NCBI RefSeq assembly: GCF_009707955.1
Contig: NZ_WMDQ01000003.1
Location: forward strand, 1-64,000
Origin: Flavobacterium sp. LC2016-13
GTDB taxonomy: Bacteria > Bacteroidota > Bacteroidia > Flavobacteriales > Flavobacteriaceae
Reading direction: 5' to 3'
Length of the DNA stretch: 64,000 nucleotides
Shown: positions 8,277-17,612 of the stretch, in pieces
Position numbering within the stretch: the stretch's first letter is position 1
How the letters are laid out: each line of letters starts with the position of its first letter
Notes under the pieces: model-generated
What the model was told of the DNA's origin: nothing
What the model saw: the letters and a program-made list of their open reading frames with translations, nothing else
Databases searched by the model: none
Made by a program: the position numbers and the translations under genes

Positions 8277-9149
8277 CTACAATTTTAAGGTTGAAAACTT
8301 AGACGCTTCAGGAAAGTTTGCAACGGCAGACCATCCAGCAGTCATTTCTGTAATTGCAATACCAATCGAACCTCTTAATGTTCCTAATTGTGACTTCGGA
8401 ATACTAAATTCCATTGCATTAGCAGTATCTGAAATACTTATAAGTCCTGATGCATTTAAATTTACTCCAGAACCGGCAATAGCAGCCCAGCCCCAGCCTC
8501 CGTTAGGATCTGTATGATTGTAAAATGCTCCCCAGCCATTGGTTACCATAGGGCCTTCGAATAAAAATTCTGCTCCGGAACCGCCTGGCCAACTGCTGTG
8601 TAAAAATCCGGTTTGTGTATTACCGTCTGTATTAATAAACATGTCTACCAATTCCATCTGCATTTTTTTATTTCCTTCTAAATACACACTCACATTTGCA
8701 CCTTTAGCCCAAATTTTAATTAATTGGATAGATCCATTTCCGGATGTATTTTGATCTGTAATGTCAACATCTGCCCACTCTGCAAAATCACCGTCGATTT
8801 TAACGTCTATAATTTTTATAGGAGGCGCTGATATTACTTTTGTGATAAAGGCTTCTTCTCCGGCGTCGTTTGTAACAGTTAAAGAAACTCTGATTTCGCC
8901 TCCAATTTGATAGGTATAAACTGGATTTTTTTCGCTTGACGTAAAATATAAATCTCCAAAATCCCATCTGTATTTTGTTCCGTTTGTAGAAAGATTGGTA
9001 AACGTAAAAGTGCTTCCGTCACTTGTAAATGAAAAATCTGCTGTAGGTTTAGTTGCTGAATCCGAAGCTGCATTGTCGCTCGAACAACCTATTAGCAATA
9101 ACAACGCTACCAGCATTGTTATATATTGGGTTAATTTTATTTTTTTCAT
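8277..9149 (-). CDS. PKD-domain surface lipoprotein (SusE/F-like position)
   Basis: A 290-aa lipoprotein: the lipobox LLLLIGCSSDN places the acylated Cys near residue 22. Residues about 36-108 form a PKD domain (FTFTNLSTNGTKYRWDFGD followed by NPVYTY). The rest, from about 113, begins IDVKIDGDFAEWADV and contains EFSIPKSQLG, the pattern of CBM9-like/DOMON carbohydrate-binding beta-sandwiches. In this operon position, after SusC and SusD, such proteins are usually surface glycan-binding proteins. It starts 27 bp after the DUF4832 gene stop. The bound sugar is unknown. Confidence 0.85.
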   Translation of the reverse strand: MKKIKLTQYITMLVALLLLIGCSSDNAASDSATKPTADFSFTSDGSTFTFTNLSTNGTKYRWDFGDLYFTSSEKNPVYTYQIGGEIRVSLTVTNDAGEEAFITKVISAPPIKIIDVKIDGDFAEWADVDITDQNTSGNGSIQLIKIWAKGANVSVYLEGNKKMQMELVDMFINTDGNTQTGFLHSSWPGGSGAEFLFEGPMVTNGWGAFYNHTDPNGGWGWAAIAGSGVNLNASGLISISDTANAMEFSIPKSQLGTLRGSIGIAITEMTAGWSAVANFPEASKFSTLKL

Positions 9150-9176
9150 GGTTTTTTGTTTTAAATGTTTTTAGAA

Positions 9177-10538
9177 CTATTTAATGATAACCGTTTGTGA
9201 TAATTTATTGAATCCCGTTGTAGATTCCCATAATCCTGTATTGGCAAGACGAATAGAATAATCAGGACGTTCGCTCAGTTTTGATGAGCTGTCTTCTATC
9301 TTTAAAAGCAATTCATAAGTTCCCGCAGGAAATTCTGTTAAACTCACCGTTTCTTTTAAATCGAAAGTTACTCTTGGAATAACTTTTCTAACATCAAAGC
9401 TTAATTTTTTCTTGTACACTGTTCCGTTGGTCGCTCTTAAAATTAAATAAGCATTTTTTGGATTGTAAACGGGAGCAAAACCTGAATTATTAAGTACTGC
9501 ATTCAATTGTAAAGAACCATTCAATGCAACTTCTTTTGTAATGCTTGAAGATACCAATGCAAGCCTGTAACCTAACTTTCTTTCAAAATCTGTAAAGCAA
9601 TTATTATTTCTCCATTCTTGTAAGACCGGACCATAATAATCAAGATTCAGGTATGTCCATTTTAGTGCTGTCATTTCCTTTTCGGCAATGCTGCAACTTG
9701 CAACCGGAACATCGGTTGGCGGACATGTTTCTCCTCCTGTTGGGACAAAAAGGGCTTCATTGCTTATATATGTTTTATCGGCAGTTACATTGATATAAGT
9801 CCCGTAATCATCAACACTGGCCATAAAACAATCATTATGAAATCCTAAACGAGCTGTATTTGTGGTTCCGTAACCTACAGTGGCGTCCATAGCGGTTGTA
9901 GTGGCTACGAAATCTTGTTTGATTTTTGGCGTTCTTACCTGAATTTTAATTTCTTTTGGAAAAGTTTCTAAAAGTTTGTCCAATATCAATTTTTTATTCG
10001 CCGGTGTAGTAAGTTGGTTTGTGGTATAATACCACTCTCCCCAAGCTCCAACAAAACCTGCCTGAACAAAAGCAATAACATCTTTATTTTCTTCAAGAAT
10101 TGGTTTCAACTGATCTAAATGTCCTGAAATAACCGCAACAGAAGCATCAGTACCATCCTGGGCATCGGTATAAGCAAAACGCAAAACACATTTTAATCCT
10201 GCTTCTCGTAAACGTGTAAAATCAGTTTTAATAAGATCTAATTGCGTTTGGCTTAAAGCTGTAGTTTTGAATTTTTCTAAGTAATACAAACGCAAAATAA
10301 GGCTCACATTTTCTTTCTTTAAATTTGCTAAAGATGCCGCTGTTATTGCTGCGCCTTCTGAATTTACCTGCCAAGAATGCATAAAACCACGTTCCGGATT
10401 TGTAAAAACTTCGTTAGAAGCCGTATAAGTAACTTTTCCCTGTCCGTCTACTTCTTCGTCAGCGTTACTTCCGCTATCGCTTTGACAACTGGATGCAAGA
10501 TTTAGAAAAAGGAAAATTAATATTAGTAAATGCTTCAT
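9177..10538 (-). CDS. DUF4874/DUF4832 secreted lipoprotein, putative glycoside hydrolase
   Basis: A 453-aa lipoprotein with signal peptide MKHLLILIFLFLNLASSC and acylated Cys near residue 18. NPERGFMHSW opens a DUF4874-type TIM-barrel-like half (about 45-225; LILRLYYLEKF, VLRFAYTDAQ and FVQAGFVGAWGEW are successive strands with candidate acids). A DUF4832-type half with a beta-sandwich end follows. No activity is established for this pair as far as I know; the barrel look and PUL context suggest a glycosidase. The ATG at 10538 is chosen because the longer frame adds a charged extension before the signal peptide. It lies 66 bp after SusD. Confidence 0.8.
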   Translation of the reverse strand: MKHLLILIFLFLNLASSCQSDSGSNADEEVDGQGKVTYTASNEVFTNPERGFMHSWQVNSEGAAITAASLANLKKENVSLILRLYYLEKFKTTALSQTQLDLIKTDFTRLREAGLKCVLRFAYTDAQDGTDASVAVISGHLDQLKPILEENKDVIAFVQAGFVGAWGEWYYTTNQLTTPANKKLILDKLLETFPKEIKIQVRTPKIKQDFVATTTAMDATVGYGTTNTARLGFHNDCFMASVDDYGTYINVTADKTYISNEALFVPTGGETCPPTDVPVASCSIAEKEMTALKWTYLNLDYYGPVLQEWRNNNCFTDFERKLGYRLALVSSSITKEVALNGSLQLNAVLNNSGFAPVYNPKNAYLILRATNGTVYKKKLSFDVRKVIPRVTFDLKETVSLTEFPAGTYELLLKIEDSSSKLSERPDYSIRLANTGLWESTTGFNKLSQTVIIK

Positions 10539-10604
10539 ATTTTTTTTAATTAAATTATTCTGATTAGTCATTATCTTCACAAAAAGTGATAGTCTTCTTA
10601 AAAA

Positions 10605-12077
10605 TTAATTATATCCCGGATTTTGAAGGAATTTACCTTTTCCTTCACTTATTCTATCTAAAGAAAAAGGGAATAAAGCTTTATACGGCGCACTTTGACT
10701 CGCTGCACCATTTAAAGAAAGTGCATGTTCTGTATATTTTCCGTGTCTGATTAAATCTGAACGATATTGCCCGTTTTCACACCAGTATTCGTGTGATCTT
10801 TCTAAAAGAATCATATCATTAAAACTTGCCAAAGTATTATAATCAGCTAATTCTATTTCGCTAATTTTAGCTCTTCTTCTTACGATATTTACTAAATCAA
10901 TTGCTTCCTGAGTTGGCGTTCCGGTTTTGTTTACCAATGCTTCAGCTTTTGATAATAATACATCAGCATAACGATATACAATAATATCAACTGTAGTTAA
11001 AGCCGATTTTCTTGCTGCATCGGGATTGATTTTTAAAGGAATTGGTCCCAATTGCATATAATTTGCAGGATTTGCTCTGTTATACGTTACGCCATCTGTT
11101 CCTGTATATTCTGCAACAAGTGCAGTTTTACGAATGTCAGTTGCTTCAAAAGAATCATAAAATTTCCATGAACTTTGTATGGTTCCATAACCTGTTGTTC
11201 CTGGAAAATTAGCCGGTAAAGCCATCATCTGCCATTGGTTTTCGCTTGTTCCTGCATAATCTGCCGGAACAGCCCAAATTACCTCTTTGCTTTTTAATGG
11301 TGCTGTTAATCCCCATAATCCAACATAATCAGCTTCAAGAGCATAATAATTCATAGCCATAATTGCATTGGCTTGCTCCTCTACTTCTGCCCATCTTTTT
11401 TCATGAAGGTATAATCTTATTAGAATCATTCTTGCTATACCTTGGCTAAATCTACCATAAGTAGCTTTGTCCGGCGCAGGTAAATCTACTGCGGCAGCTT
11501 TCAGGTCATTTTCGATAAAACTCACCATATCAGCATTAGAAAGTCGTGCTAAAGGTTCTTCTATTAATGGTTTTTGCAATACTTCAAGTGGTGCAACTAC
11601 AATTGGACCGTACAAGTCAAAAAGTTCATAAGCTAATAATCCTCTTGCGCATTTAATTTCGGCAATTGCTTGCTTTTTAACCAGTTCATTAACGTTTGAT
11701 TTTTCAATTCTGTCGATGCTCAAAGTCATCCCGCTTATTTTGTTATAAAAAACATCATAAAAACGGGTAAAATTTGTTGACGTAGGTTTATAACTATGAT
11801 AAGATGCTTCTTGCTGAACTCCGTAAGGTCCCTGAAGAATTTCGGTTGTAGCATCTAAAATAAACATCAGACCATTTTCTGAAGTTGAGTGAATTCCGTT
11901 AGCATAAGCACCTCTTAAAGGATAATAGACCGAAACTACAATAGCTTGAATGTCTGCTTCCGAAGTTGGAAATATAGCAGGATTAATCTCATCATAATTT
12001 ATAGATTCTAAATCTTGGCTACATCCTGAAAAGATCAGCATTAATAATACTATTGTATAATTTTTTAAATTTTTCAT
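10605..12077 (-). CDS. SusD/RagB-family nutrient-binding lipoprotein
   Basis: A 490-aa outer-membrane lipoprotein with signal MKNLKNYTIVLLMLIFSGC. The SusD fold is indicated by the N-terminal TPR-like helices (AIAEIKCARGLLAYELFDLYGPI), the ARMILIRLYLHEKRW helix and the C-terminal VDIIVYRYADVLLSKAEAL...LLERSHEYWCENGQYRSDLIRHG block, all hallmarks of RagB/SusD. It caps the SusC barrel from outside and helps bind the glycan. The start at 12077 leaves a 10-bp gap after SusC, so the two are translated together; an earlier ATG would overlap SusC and lack a proper signal. Confidence 0.93.
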   Translation of the reverse strand: MKNLKNYTIVLLMLIFSGCSQDLESINYDEINPAIFPTSEADIQAIVVSVYYPLRGAYANGIHSTSENGLMFILDATTEILQGPYGVQQEASYHSYKPTSTNFTRFYDVFYNKISGMTLSIDRIEKSNVNELVKKQAIAEIKCARGLLAYELFDLYGPIVVAPLEVLQKPLIEEPLARLSNADMVSFIENDLKAAAVDLPAPDKATYGRFSQGIARMILIRLYLHEKRWAEVEEQANAIMAMNYYALEADYVGLWGLTAPLKSKEVIWAVPADYAGTSENQWQMMALPANFPGTTGYGTIQSSWKFYDSFEATDIRKTALVAEYTGTDGVTYNRANPANYMQLGPIPLKINPDAARKSALTTVDIIVYRYADVLLSKAEALVNKTGTPTQEAIDLVNIVRRRAKISEIELADYNTLASFNDMILLERSHEYWCENGQYRSDLIRHGKYTEHALSLNGAASQSAPYKALFPFSLDRISEGKGKFLQNPGYN

Positions 12078-12087
12078 ATCTTTTTTA

Positions 12088-15000
12088 TTAAAACTTAAGA
12101 TCAATTCCTACTGTATATGTTTTTACATTTGGATACGCTGCTGCATAACCATCTGTTTCAGGATCGACACCATTATATTTTGTTATGGTAAAAAGGTTTT
12201 GTCCATCTAATCTGATGGCTGCACCTTGCATATATAATCCAAACCATTTTTTTGGAAAATTATAAGTCAACGATACACTTTGTAAACGTACAAATGAAGC
12301 ATTCTGCATAAAGAAATCACCAGAGGTGTAATTTGAGTATCCAAAATTGGAACTTGGTCGAGAATTTGTTGGATTATCCGGTGTCCATCTGTTATAAATA
12401 GCAGTTGTCGCATTTCTTCCATATTGCGCTACCCCGTCTGCAGATACGCCGTAAGCAAAATCCGTCTGGTCAACAATTTTTCTTCCGAACATTCCATTAA
12501 ACTGAAAATTCAATTGAAAATTTTTATATGTTATCGTATTGCTTAAACCCGCTACAAAATCAGGATCTGCAGAACCTAGTAAAACGTAGTCAGCTTCATC
12601 AATTTTACCATCGGCTGCACCGGTTCTTAAAAATTTTCCGTTTTCATCTGTTACAGGATTTCCAAGACCATCTCTTACAAAGCCGTTAACATCTTTAATT
12701 TTTATTTGCCCCGGTAATAAATCAGGTTGTGCCGGAACTACTTCTCCAATTTGCATAACACCATCAGCTATTTGGCTATATTGTGCACGAACAGGATCAT
12801 CATAATTCATATAAACAGATGGTTTCCAGTCAGGAGCTCTTTCTTTCCATTTTGTTTTAAATTTCGAATAAGTAAAAGTACTTCTCCATTTAAAATCAGG
12901 GCGATCAATGTTTACGGTACTTACAGTAAGTTCTATACCTTTACTTTGTGTTTTACCAATATTTGCCCAAACCTGGTTTACTTCATGATAACTATTAATA
13001 GGTTTTAAATTCAATAAATCTGAAACTACTCTATCATAAATCTCAAATGAACCCGAAACTCTTCTATTAAGGATTTCAAAATCAACACCAAAGTTTTTCT
13101 CTGTAGTTGTTTCCCATTTTAAATCAGGATTTTCAAGTCTTGAAGGCAATACACCAATCAAAATAGATTCATCAGGATTTAAATAAGCCGGCTGTGCATA
13201 AAAGGCACCAAAAGCACTTCCTGCAATTTCTGTGGTTGTAATATCCGCATTACCAGTTTGTCCGTATCCAAATCTAAATTTAAATTGCGATACATAATCA
13301 TCTGCAAACTTCATAAATGATTCCTGAGAAACATCCCAACCAACAGCAACCGATGGAAATAAACCGTATTTATTATTTTTGGCAAATATGCTCGCACCAT
13401 CACGTCTAATAGTAGAGGTTAAAATATATTTGTCTTTGTATGAATAATTAAATCTTGAGAAATAAGAGATGAAATTATTTTCGTGTTTTGAAGAGGCAAC
13501 TATTTTTGTACCCGCTCCCGCATTCATATTATTCCACAAAAACGAGTCTGTAATAAAATTGTTATTTCCTAAAGAAGAAGTTTCTATGCGGTATTTTTGT
13601 TGAGAATATCCCACCAGTAAACTAAAGTTATTATCTGATCCCAGTTTTTTGGTATAGTTTAATGTAAAGTCGAATAAATCATCATTCTTTCTCGCTGTAT
13701 TAATAGAAGCTCTTCCATTTTCTTTCTCTCCATATAAGGTCGTTCTTGGCAAATATGTATTTCTGCTTGAATTTCCGTTATCAAAACCTCCCTGAAATCT
13801 CGCTGTTAATCCTGGTATCGGTTTTACTTCTGCATAGAAATTAGTTAGCGTTCTGTCTACAACACCTTCATCTGAAATGGTCAGCAATGAATACGGATTT
13901 GGTTCTTGTGAACTATCCGGATTAATTGGATATTTTCCAAATTCATCCATCGCCAAAATTTGAGGTCCCTGTTGAATTGCTGCTCTAATAATTCCTGAGT
14001 TTTCAAATTGAGATACTTCCTGTCCGGTTGTAGGATCAAACTTTCCTCCTAATTGTGAGTTCTGATTATTGATTCTGCTTTTAGTCAGATTCATTCCTAA
14101 ACTTATATAATTATTGATCTTTTGATCTAAGCTAAAATGTAATGAAGTTCTTTTTAAACCCGAATTTTTGATTACACCTTCCTGGTTAAATAAATTTCCG
14201 GATAAAAAATATTTTGTAGACTGAGTTCCTCCTCTTAATGATAAATTGTTTTGTTGCACCATTCCGTCTCTGGTTACCAGTGACAACCAATCAGTTCCTT
14301 TACCTGCATTCCTGATTTGCTCATCAGAATAATATCTTTTGTACGGAATTCCATTAACCGGATCAGCATTGGCTTCGTCCAGCGTTCTTGAAGAATATGG
14401 ATATACTCTATTTGTAAATTCCCATTTTTCTCTTCCTGCATCATTTCGTAATTGCATCCATTCTTTCAAATCCAAAACATCATAACTGTCATTGTATTTT
14501 TGATAGGAATAAGAACCTGAATAATCTACTCTTACTTCTCCTTCTTTTCCTTTTTTGGTTGTAATTAAAATTACTCCATTTGCAGCTCTGGCTCCATATA
14601 TTGCTGTAGAACTTGCATCTTTTAAAACCTCAATAGATTCTATATCATTTGGGTTGAATGAATTTAAAATTCCCTGAGTTCCACCATCGTATCGATTTCC
14701 AGTATTCGGTTGTCCAAAATCTGTAATAGGAAAACCATCCACAACTACTAAAGGCTGATTACTAGCGTTAATAGAACCCGCTCCACGAATCTGAATATTA
14801 AATCCTCCGCCTGGCTGTGCACTATTTTGAGTAATTTGTAAACCTGCAACTTTTCCCTGAAGGCCAGTTAAAACTGATGGTGCAGAAGATAAAGTCATTG
14901 ATTCTCCTTTTACAGAAGAAATAGCACCCAGTAAATTCTTCTTTTTCTGAGTTCCGTAACCTACAATAACTACTTCATTTAAGGTTTTTGATACCGGCAC

Positions 15001-15387
15001 CATAGAAACCTTAAGATTGGTTTGGTTGGCTATCAAAACTTCTTTATTGTCGTATCCTACATAAGAAAACACCAAAGCTTCTGTGTTAGAAGGAACTACA
15101 ATAGTAAACGTTCCGTCAAAATCAGTTGTTGTGCCTCTTGATGATCCTTTTGGAACAATCGTTACACCAATCATAGGTTGTCCTAACTCATCTAAAACAA
15201 CACCTTTGATGATTATGTCCGCATCTGATTTTTTATTTGTAATCTCTGATTTTTTGCTGCTATCCGAAGATGTTACAGCATTTACTTTTACAACAGTGAC
15301 AATCAGGACTAAAACTGTAATTATTGTTTTTAAATTAAATTTTAATTCCTGATAGCTACCATTTAGTAACTTATTACTTTTTTTCAT
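12088..15387 (-). CDS. SusC/RagA-family TonB-dependent transporter
   Basis: A 1099-aa outer-membrane beta-barrel importer. Order: signal/anchor region to about residue 38, CarboxypepD_reg-like domain (about 57-135; GVVLDELGQPMIGVTIVPKG), the RagA-type box NEVVIVGYGTQKKKN, plug (GLQGKVAGLQITQNSAQPGG, PLVVVDGFPI, IESIEVLKDASSTAIYGARA), then the barrel ending TYTVGIDLKF. No STN domain, so it probably does not signal to an anti-sigma factor. It heads the operon SusC-SusD-DUF4832-PKD-NagX-like-GH109, and the 657-bp upstream gap holds two copies of the palindrome shared with the LacI-type gene. Confidence 0.94.
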   Translation of the reverse strand: MKKSNKLLNGSYQELKFNLKTIITVLVLIVTVVKVNAVTSSDSSKKSEITNKKSDADIIIKGVVLDELGQPMIGVTIVPKGSSRGTTTDFDGTFTIVVPSNTEALVFSYVGYDNKEVLIANQTNLKVSMVPVSKTLNEVVIVGYGTQKKKNLLGAISSVKGESMTLSSAPSVLTGLQGKVAGLQITQNSAQPGGGFNIQIRGAGSINASNQPLVVVDGFPITDFGQPNTGNRYDGGTQGILNSFNPNDIESIEVLKDASSTAIYGARAANGVILITTKKGKEGEVRVDYSGSYSYQKYNDSYDVLDLKEWMQLRNDAGREKWEFTNRVYPYSSRTLDEANADPVNGIPYKRYYSDEQIRNAGKGTDWLSLVTRDGMVQQNNLSLRGGTQSTKYFLSGNLFNQEGVIKNSGLKRTSLHFSLDQKINNYISLGMNLTKSRINNQNSQLGGKFDPTTGQEVSQFENSGIIRAAIQQGPQILAMDEFGKYPINPDSSQEPNPYSLLTISDEGVVDRTLTNFYAEVKPIPGLTARFQGGFDNGNSSRNTYLPRTTLYGEKENGRASINTARKNDDLFDFTLNYTKKLGSDNNFSLLVGYSQQKYRIETSSLGNNNFITDSFLWNNMNAGAGTKIVASSKHENNFISYFSRFNYSYKDKYILTSTIRRDGASIFAKNNKYGLFPSVAVGWDVSQESFMKFADDYVSQFKFRFGYGQTGNADITTTEIAGSAFGAFYAQPAYLNPDESILIGVLPSRLENPDLKWETTTEKNFGVDFEILNRRVSGSFEIYDRVVSDLLNLKPINSYHEVNQVWANIGKTQSKGIELTVSTVNIDRPDFKWRSTFTYSKFKTKWKERAPDWKPSVYMNYDDPVRAQYSQIADGVMQIGEVVPAQPDLLPGQIKIKDVNGFVRDGLGNPVTDENGKFLRTGAADGKIDEADYVLLGSADPDFVAGLSNTITYKNFQLNFQFNGMFGRKIVDQTDFAYGVSADGVAQYGRNATTAIYNRWTPDNPTNSRPSSNFGYSNYTSGDFFMQNASFVRLQSVSLTYNFPKKWFGLYMQGAAIRLDGQNLFTITKYNGVDPETDGYAAAYPNVKTYTVGIDLKF

Positions 15388-15774
15388 ATTATTCTGGTTA
15401 GTTTATTGGTTAATGTGAAAAGCATACTTTGTGTGAGTAAAAAATGGTTAGCGATTTTAGCAAACACAAAGCGAAAGAGTTCAGGTTATGTTTTTTTTGG
15501 TTTCATAATTTTTTCGGGTTTTTGTTTTTTGTTTTGTTTTCGTTTGGTTATTTATTTTTTAACTGATATTCTTTATTTTGGGTTTATGTCTCGCCTAATT
15601 ATCAATTATTTAATTACGTTTCAGATTCCGTAATTTCAAATTTTCATTTCCTTTCTTCCGAAGATTGAAACTCATTTTCAACTTCAAAATGGACCTTAAA
15701 AAAAGCTCTTTTTTAACTTCTTATTGGCTAAACTAAATAATATTTTTTAATAAACAATGGTAAAATCAAAAAAA
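15388..15774. other. Long leader/upstream region of the SusC operon
   Basis: About 390 bp between the SusC start and the LacI-type operators, with no credible gene; an 75-codon plus-strand frame here has low-complexity TTT/GTT composition and no homology I recognise. The best minus-strand -7 candidate is TACCATTG (15762-15755, 7 of 8), right next to the operators. That would imply a 5' untranslated leader of over 300 nt. Confidence 0.4.
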
Positions 15775-15811
15775 TGTGTTCGTGCACATAAAAAAAGTGT
15801 TTTCGAACACA
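15775..15811. promoter_or_regulatory. Pair of LacI-type operators upstream of SusC operon
   Basis: TGTGTTCGTGCACA (15775-15788) and TGTTTTCGAACACA (15798-15811), centre spacing 23 bp. They match the perfect palindrome TGTGTTCGAACACA at 12 and 13 of 14 positions. The second is identical to one of the two copies upstream of the LacI gene. Palindromes with a central CG are typical LacI-family operators. The region from 15812 to 16044 holds only AT-rich sequence. Confidence 0.75.
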
Positions 15812-16044
15812 TTTTTTAGAAAAAGTATTATTAAATTCTTACTTATTTTGATTTTTCATCTCATAAGAATTTAATTTTTTATTATAAAAATTTTGCATAA
15901 TTCTAAAAAGAAGCGCTTTTGATTAAAAATTCGTTTAATTAAAAAACGCAATAAAAATTCTTTTTTCTATATCTAAATCAAGGTCTTAATCTTATTTTGA
16001 AATAATATTCTCAATTCTAAATTTAGATTTTAGTGTCAAACTTG

Positions 16045-17427
16045 TCAGATCAAAGCACTGATTTCATTTATGAATTTTTCGGCCAATTGATCTGCTTTTT
16101 CCTGAGAACTACTCTCTGTATAAATCCGAATAATAGGTTCTGTATTTGATTTTCTTAAATGAACCCATTCAGCCTCAAAATCGATTTTCACACCATCGAT
16201 ACAATTCGGTTTTTCGCTATTGAATTTTTGAACTATTTTTTCTAAAATTCTATCGACATCAATTTGCGGAGTAAGTTCAATTTTGCTTTTGCTCATGTAG
16301 TAATCAGGAAAACTTTTTCGGAGTGTTTTGCACGAAATTTTGGCATTTGCGAGATGCGATAAAAACAAAGCAACGCCTACTAATGAATCTCTGCCATAAT
16401 GTGATTCCGGATAAATAATTCCTCCGTTTCCTTCTCCTCCAATAATGGCATTTGTTGTTTTCATCAATTCAACAACATTAACTTCTCCAACGGCACTCGC
16501 ATCGTAAGTTCCTCCATGCTTTAAAGTAATATCCCGCAAAGCTCTTGAAGATGATAAATTAGAAACCGTATTTCCTTTTGTTTTTCCTAAAACATAATCA
16601 GCGCAAGCGACCAAAGTATATTCTTCGCCAAACATCGAGCCGTCTTCGCAAATAATAGCCAAACGGTCAACATCTGGATCTACAACAATTCCAAAATCAG
16701 CTTTTTCATTTACTACTAATTCTGAAATATCAGTCAAATGTTCTTTTAAAGGCTCCGGATTATGCGGAAAATGGCCATTTGGCTCGCAATACAATTTGAT
16801 ACATCCCACGCCCAGTTTTTCTAACAAAGCCGGAATCGCAATTCCGCCAGTAGAATTTACTGCATCGACAACTACTTTGAAATTGGCGTTTTTAATAGCT
16901 TCTACATCAACTAAAGCTAATTTTAAAACTTCTTCAATGTGTTTTTCGATATACCCTTCTTTCTTTTCATATCTTCCTAAATCATCTACTTCTGCAAAAA
17001 GAAAATTCTCATCTTCTGCTATTTTTAGAATTTTTTTACCTGCTTCCGCATTTAAAAATTCCCCTTTATGATTTAGTAATTTTAAAGCGTTCCATTGTTT
17101 CGGATTATGACTTGCTGTTATTATGATTCCGCCGTCTACTTTATCTAATGTTACCGCAACTTCAACAGTAGGAGTTGTTGATAAGCCAATATCAACAACA
17201 TTAATTCCTAAACCTGTAAGGGTATTTGAAACCAGATTACTGATCATTTCTCCCGAAATTCGGGCATCTCTTCCAATAATTACGGTTAATGATTGATTTG
17301 TGTTTTCACTTTTAAGCCACATTCCGTAAGCTGCAGCAAATTTTACCGCATTTACCGGAGTTAAATTTTCATTTACAACTCCCCCAATTGTGCCTCGTAT
17401 TCCTGAAATTGATTTTATTAATGTCAT
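16045..17427 (-). CDS. glmM: Phosphoglucosamine mutase
   Basis: A 460-aa alpha-D-phosphohexomutase interconverting GlcN-1-P and GlcN-6-P or similar hexosamine phosphates. Visible sites: the phosphoserine loop TASHNPKQWN (about 103-112), the Mg-binding DPDVDR (near 246), the sugar-binding GEGNGGI (near 334) and the phosphate-binding RKSNTEPIIR (near 428). It lies inside the amino-sugar block, between the SusC operon and the NagB fusion, which suggests use in hexosamine catabolism. It could equally be the cell's housekeeping GlmM for wall synthesis; copy number elsewhere would decide. Confidence 0.9.
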   Translation of the reverse strand: MTLIKSISGIRGTIGGVVNENLTPVNAVKFAAAYGMWLKSENTNQSLTVIIGRDARISGEMISNLVSNTLTGLGINVVDIGLSTTPTVEVAVTLDKVDGGIIITASHNPKQWNALKLLNHKGEFLNAEAGKKILKIAEDENFLFAEVDDLGRYEKKEGYIEKHIEEVLKLALVDVEAIKNANFKVVVDAVNSTGGIAIPALLEKLGVGCIKLYCEPNGHFPHNPEPLKEHLTDISELVVNEKADFGIVVDPDVDRLAIICEDGSMFGEEYTLVACADYVLGKTKGNTVSNLSSSRALRDITLKHGGTYDASAVGEVNVVELMKTTNAIIGGEGNGGIIYPESHYGRDSLVGVALFLSHLANAKISCKTLRKSFPDYYMSKSKIELTPQIDVDRILEKIVQKFNSEKPNCIDGVKIDFEAEWVHLRKSNTEPIIRIYTESSSQEKADQLAEKFINEISALI

Positions 17428-17488
17428 GTTTTACTTGTTGTTGTTTTTGTTTTTTGCCACAGATTAAAAGGATTGAAATGATTTTTTC

Positions 17489-17612
17489 GCCACGAATTGC
17501 ACGAATTATCGCGAATTTAATTTGTGGAAATTTGTGTAATTCGTGGCAAACTATAAACACTTTTTTATTAAACTTAGAACCTTAGCATCTTAGCAACTTA
17601 GAATCTTAGTAA
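17489..17612. repeat. Palindrome plus CTTAG tandem repeat
   Basis: GCCACGAATT (17489-17498) is mirrored by AATTCGTGGC (17538-17547), with further imperfect pairing inside. It is followed by 8-9 bp tandem units starting CTTAG (CTTAGCAT, CTTAGCAA, CTTAGAAT, CTTAGTAA) from 17572 to 17612, running into the stop codon of the NagB fusion gene. Both types recur between genes in Flavobacterium genomes. It probably serves as the 3' end structure of the NagB fusion mRNA. Confidence 0.7.

Noticed and set aside
8197..8517. 106-codon plus-strand frame over the hairpin and lipoprotein 3' end
   Set aside because: It is antisense to the PKD lipoprotein for most of its length and its start lies in the inverted repeat; no family is recognised.
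12077..12104. Overlap between the SusD and SusC genes
   Set aside because: It arises only from an upstream ATG of SusD; the start at 12077 opens the lipoprotein signal peptide and leaves a 10-bp gap.
15406..15633. 75-codon plus-strand frame upstream of the SusC operon
   Set aside because: Made of runs of TTT/GTT codons giving repeated F/C/I residues; it lies in the probable leader of the SusC operon on the opposite strand.
17572..17612. CTTAG tandem units as a CRISPR or minisatellite array
   Set aside because: Units are only 8-9 bp with no spacers; the pattern matches the short intergenic tandem repeats common in Flavobacteria.
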